Shown: piece by piece, positions 6,249-8,255 of the stretch
Layout of the letters: each line of letters starts with the position of its first letter
How positions within the stretch are numbered: the first letter of the stretch is position 1
Source: Lachnospiraceae bacterium
Lineage (GTDB): Bacteria > Bacillota_A > Clostridia > Lachnospirales > Lachnospiraceae
Direction: 5' to 3'
NCBI GenBank assembly: GCA_017613595.1
Contig: JAGADM010000017.1
Span: forward strand, 1-8,255
Length of the DNA stretch: 8,255 nt
Made by a program: the position numbers and the translations under genes
Notes under the pieces: generated by a model
What the model was told of the DNA's origin: nothing
What the model saw: the letters and a program-made list of their open reading frames with translations, nothing else
The model's database searches: none

Positions 6249-6277
6249 AGTTTAGCACATTTCAGGTAAATAATCAA
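6249..6277 (-). promoter_or_regulatory. Promoter of the DUF3592-like gene
   Basis: Reading the minus strand: TTGATT (6277-6272), a 17-bp spacer and TAAACT (6254-6249) with TGC before it as an extended -10. An inverted repeat, ACTGTT (6230-6235) and AACAGT (6246-6251), overlaps the -10 and the likely start, and could be an operator. A second possible -35 (TTGACA, 6299-6294, with GATTAT 18 bp downstream) lies just upstream. Confidence 0.5.
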
Positions 6278-6330
6278 TACCTTTTCGCCAAATTGTCAAT
6301 AATATTTACTTAATCTTTATGGAAGAATAC

Positions 6331-6363
6331 AAGAAAAGGACCGGTCTTCGAAAAGGCCGGTCC
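6331..6363 (-). terminator. Intrinsic terminator of the alcohol dehydrogenase gene
   Basis: On the minus strand GGACCGG continues into CCTT, a TTCG loop, then AAGA and CCGGTCC: an 11-bp stem with one G-T wobble, followed by TTTTCTT (6337-6331). It lies about 50 bases after the dehydrogenase stop codon. Confidence 0.88.
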
Positions 6364-6414
6364 CGTCAGAATATTCCGAATCAGCTTTAATTCTACATGT
6401 GTAGTCCACTGGTT

Positions 6415-7593
6415 TTACCTGGCAGCGCGGTAAATGGCAAGCATATCCTCTTCGCGGAGGAATTTCGCGGAACCCATGCCGCCCTTCACGCCGACGGCGC
6501 ATTTGTACGCCATTTCGGTAAGCTCCGCATCGGTCGCGGAAACGCCGAGCTCACGGAGATTCGTCGGCATTCCGATCTGCCGGTAGAAATCCTCCACCGC
6601 CTCGATACCGGCAAGCGCGATCTCCTCGTCCGTGCCTTCGTTCTTCACATCCATGACATTTAACGCAAACCGCTTAAACCGCGGCAGGCAGTCCTTCATG
6701 ACATATCTCGCCCAGCTGCCCCAGATTGCCGCAAGACCCGCGCCGTGAGCAACATCATAAAGACCTCCGAGCTCATGCTCGAGCTTGTGCGTCATCCAGT
6801 CGCCGCCGTCGTTTCCGCAGCCCGTAAGGCCGTTGTGCGCAAGGCTTCCGGCCCACATTACTTCGGCTCTCGCGTCGTAGTTCTTCGGATCCTTCGCGAG
6901 GATCAGCGCATTGGCCTTTACCGTCCGGAGAAGACCTTCCGCGAGCGCGTCGGTAATCTCCATATTGCCGCCGTTCGTGAAGTAGCGCTCCATCGTGTGC
7001 ATCATAATGTCCGTGCAGCCGCACGCGGTCTGATAATCCGGAAGCGTCATGGTCAGCTCGGGATTCATGATCGCGAACTTCGGGCGGCAGTAATCACTGC
7101 TGTAGCCGCGCTTTACAAGACCCTCTTCCTTCGTGATAACGGACGAATCGCTCATCTCGCTGCCGGTTGCCGCAATCGTGAGGATTACGCCGAGCGGCAG
7201 GCATGCCTTAGCCTTTCTCTTATAATCATAAAAATCCCAGACGTCGCCTTCGTTGGTAACGCCGTAGCCGATTGCCTTTGCCGAATCGATCGCACTGCCG
7301 CCGCCGACTGCCAGGAGGAAATCCACGCCTTCCTTTTTACAGAGCTCGATTCCTTCGTAAACGAGTCCCAGATGCGGATTCGGTACCGCTCCTCCGAGCG
7401 TAACATATGCGATCCCGGCATCGTCAAGCACTTTCGTAACACGTGCAAGAAGTCCGGAGCGAACTACGCTTCCGCCGCCGTAATGAATGAGCACCTTTGT
7501 TCCGCCGAACTCACGGATCATCTCCGCGGTCCGAAGCTCGGTCTGCTTCCCAAACAGAACCTTCGTAGGGGTATAGTATTGAAAACCGTACAT
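6415..7593 (-). CDS. Iron-containing alcohol dehydrogenase, NAD(P)H-dependent butanol dehydrogenase type
   Basis: A 392-residue group III (Fe-dependent) alcohol dehydrogenase, cytoplasmic, reducing aldehydes to alcohols with NAD(P)H in fermentation. It opens with the family-typical F.YYTPTKVLFGK, has YGGGSVVRSGLL (38-49), the nucleotide loop motif that in E. coli YqhD contacts NADPH, and GGGSAIDSAKAI (97-108). The four metal ligands are all present: D195 and H199 in CTDIMMHTMERYF, H269 in THKLEHELGG and H283 in DVAHGAG. The length matches YqhD and Bacillus YugJ/YugK (about 387-390). The start at 7593 is chosen because AGGAGAGGG precedes it with GGAG 7 nt away and the protein then begins in register with the family; an in-frame ATG at 7671 would place the promoter inside the gene. 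It has its own extended -10 promoter and terminator. The substrate (butanal or other aldehydes) cannot be fixed from sequence. Confidence 0.95.
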   Translation of the reverse strand: MYGFQYYTPTKVLFGKQTELRTAEMIREFGGTKVLIHYGGGSVVRSGLLARVTKVLDDAGIAYVTLGGAVPNPHLGLVYEGIELCKKEGVDFLLAVGGGSAIDSAKAIGYGVTNEGDVWDFYDYKRKAKACLPLGVILTIAATGSEMSDSSVITKEEGLVKRGYSSDYCRPKFAIMNPELTMTLPDYQTACGCTDIMMHTMERYFTNGGNMEITDALAEGLLRTVKANALILAKDPKNYDARAEVMWAGSLAHNGLTGCGNDGGDWMTHKLEHELGGLYDVAHGAGLAAIWGSWARYVMKDCLPRFKRFALNVMDVKNEGTDEEIALAGIEAVEDFYRQIGMPTNLRELGVSATDAELTEMAYKCAVGVKGGMGSAKFLREEDMLAIYRAAR

Positions 7594-7608
7594 TTTCCCT
7601 CTCCTTTC

Positions 7609-7622
7609 GCGTTCGAAAACGC
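7609..7622 (-). other. Small leader hairpin before the alcohol dehydrogenase ribosome site
   Basis: GCGTT (7609-7613) and AACGC (7618-7622) pair around a 4-nt loop that reads TTCG on the transcript strand. The hairpin ends 4 bases upstream of GGAG. It may stabilise the message or affect initiation; it is only 5 bp. Confidence 0.3.
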
Positions 7623-7636
7623 CTTTTGATAGTATG

Positions 7637-7645
7637 ATTGTATCA
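7637..7645 (-). promoter_or_regulatory. Extended -10 promoter of the alcohol dehydrogenase gene
   Basis: The minus strand reads TGATACAAT (7645-7637), an extended -10. The region 17 bp upstream offers only a poor -35 (TTTTTC), consistent with reliance on the extended -10. The 20 bases around it match the AraC promoter at 1481-1500 in 17 positions. A short inverted repeat, TGATA (7627-7631) and TATCA (7641-7645), spans the likely start site. Confidence 0.55.
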
Positions 7646-7651
7646 TAAATA

Positions 7652-7694
7652 ATGCCCCGGAAAAATGGCATATTCCATCTTCATCCCGGGGCAT
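7652..7694 (-). terminator. Inverted repeat, probable terminator of the GH8 gene
   Basis: ATGCCCCGG (7652-7660) and CCGGGGCAT (7686-7694) form a 9-bp stem. The 25-nt loop holds an inner pairing of ATGG (7665-7668) with CCAT (7675-7678). On the minus strand it is followed by the weak T-rich stretch TATTTAT; on the plus strand by AAATTTATTTT. It lies about 60 bases after the GH8 stop and its base overlaps the -35 region of the alcohol dehydrogenase promoter. Confidence 0.55.
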
Positions 7695-7756
7695 GAAATT
7701 TATTTTCTATTTATCGGATCCGACAGCTGCCCGAAAGCATCATACGCTGTTTCTGT

Positions 7757-8255
7757 TTACCAGATCCGGTAATTGCCGGAAAGGGCAAGCAGCGCGAACA
7801 GATAGAGGCAGTTGTCGTAGTATCTGCGCACACCCTTACGAAGCGGCTGGTTCCAGAACCACTCAACCCACTGCTTTGCTACCGCGAAATCACTGTCCGG
7901 CTTGTCGGAATAAGGGATCGACAGCGCACTCTGCGCGATCGTCGCAACCAGTCCGACCGGATGCAGTACCGGGCGTTCAATCGGCTTTCCTTCGATCGTG
8001 TAGGAGCATCTTACCGCCTCAAGATCGGTTCCGAAGAACTTCATCATGCGAAGCGGAGCCGCAACCTGGCCGGCGTCCTCGCCGAACCACTCGCAGTCGA
8101 GTCCGATGTTGGCCGCGGTACGGTAGGCGTCGCTGAAGAACGTTCCGAAGTTGCCCCACGGAAGAGGCTTGTCCATCGGCGTTCCGTCAAAGTTCGCGTA
8201 CTCGCTGTTGAGTCCGGTTTCCGGATGGCACGCCTTTGCAAGAAACTCTCTGCTC
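7757..8255 (-). CDS. GH8 reducing-end xylose-releasing exo-oligoxylanase (Rex-type), C-terminal part
   Basis: The reading frame enters from the right edge and runs 165 codons to the TAA at 7759-7757. The fragment starts SREFLAKACHPETGLNSEY and continues with FFSDAYRTAANIGLD, VLHPVGL and RRYYDNCLYLFALLALSGN, which closely match the C-terminal part of Bacillus halodurans Rex as I recall it (about 388 residues). The Asp in FSDAYR (visible residue 42) corresponds to the catalytic base Asp263 of that enzyme; the His in LHP (visible residue 98) lies 56 residues later, the same distance as to His319, and belongs to the loop tied to reducing-end specificity. Family role: cleaves xylose from the reducing end of xylo-oligosaccharides with inversion, normally in the cytoplasm after uptake. 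The catalytic Glu and any transporter or xylosidase partners lie outside the window. An internal ATG at 8176 is not the start, because the homologous sequence continues upstream of it. Confidence 0.93.
   Translation of the reverse strand, partial: SREFLAKACHPETGLNSEYANFDGTPMDKPLPWGNFGTFFSDAYRTAANIGLDCEWFGEDAGQVAAPLRMMKFFGTDLEAVRCSYTIEGKPIERPVLHPVGLVATIAQSALSIPYSDKPDSDFAVAKQWVEWFWNQPLRKGVRRYYDNCLYLFALLALSGNYRIW

Noticed and set aside
6394..6405. CTACATGTGTAG near-palindrome after the dehydrogenase stop
   Set aside because: Only 5-bp arms with a 2-base centre, and the true terminator lies just downstream at 6331-6363.
6745..7629. 294-codon open frame on the plus strand opposite the alcohol dehydrogenase
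   Set aside because: It is a shadow frame; the minus strand carries a complete, motif-perfect Fe-dependent dehydrogenase.
7714..7723. Perfect 10-bp palindrome TCGGATCCGA downstream of the GH8 gene
   Set aside because: A single short palindrome without a partner site, loop or T-run; expected by chance at this length scale.
1..8255. CRISPR arrays, insertion sequences, tRNA or rRNA genes, toxin-antitoxin or defence cassettes
   Set aside because: No regularly spaced repeats, transposase or RNA-gene signatures, or defence-type gene pairs were seen; the genes present belong to known metabolic, transport and regulatory families, apart from one small protein of unknown function.

Overview
The window reads as a chromosomal segment of a Gram-positive anaerobe, most likely a Clostridia/Lachnospiraceae-type Bacillota with moderately high GC. 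The inference rests on strong GGAGG-type ribosome binding sites, extended -10 promoters (TGnTAnAAT), a FeoA-FeoB fusion, an iron-dependent butanol-dehydrogenase-type alcohol dehydrogenase and a GH8 oligoxylanase of the Rex type. No taxonomic marker gene is present, so this stays an inference.

Layout, left to right. (1) 1-1234, plus strand: the 3' end of an FtsX-type ABC permease, then its ATPase, closed by a strong terminator (1306-1353). (2) 1235-1594: a 360-base spacer with that terminator, a possible micro-ORF, a good promoter and a leader hairpin. (3) 1595-2563, plus: an AraC-family regulator with an N-terminal cupin sensor. (4) 2485-3189, minus: TrmO, a tRNA-modifying methyltransferase, converging on the AraC gene and overlapping its 3' end by 79 bp. 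(5) 3277-5628, minus: a full-length FeoA-FeoB ferrous iron transporter with its own promoter and terminator. (6) 5779-6168, minus: a small membrane-anchored DUF3592-like protein with its own promoter region and terminator. (7) 6415-7593, minus: an iron-containing alcohol dehydrogenase. (8) 7757-8255, minus: the C-terminal part of a GH8 reducing-end xylose-releasing exo-oligoxylanase whose start lies beyond the right edge.

From the FeoAB gene rightward, each gene has its own promoter candidate and/or terminator, so most are probably single-gene transcription units; only the permease-ATPase pair clearly works as a complex. Ferrous iron uptake (FeoAB), an Fe-dependent fermentative dehydrogenase and xylo-oligosaccharide breakdown fit an anaerobic plant-fibre fermenter, but the sequence shows no shared control apart from a near-identical -10 region at the AraC and alcohol dehydrogenase promoters.

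I looked for an undescribed system and did not find convincing evidence of one: there are no CRISPR repeats, mobile elements, tRNA/rRNA genes or unknown multigene cassettes. The observations most worth checking are the convergent coding overlap between the AraC regulator and TrmO, the AraC leader hairpin, a hairpin lacking a U-tract between permease and ATPase, and a substitution in the ATPase Walker B region.
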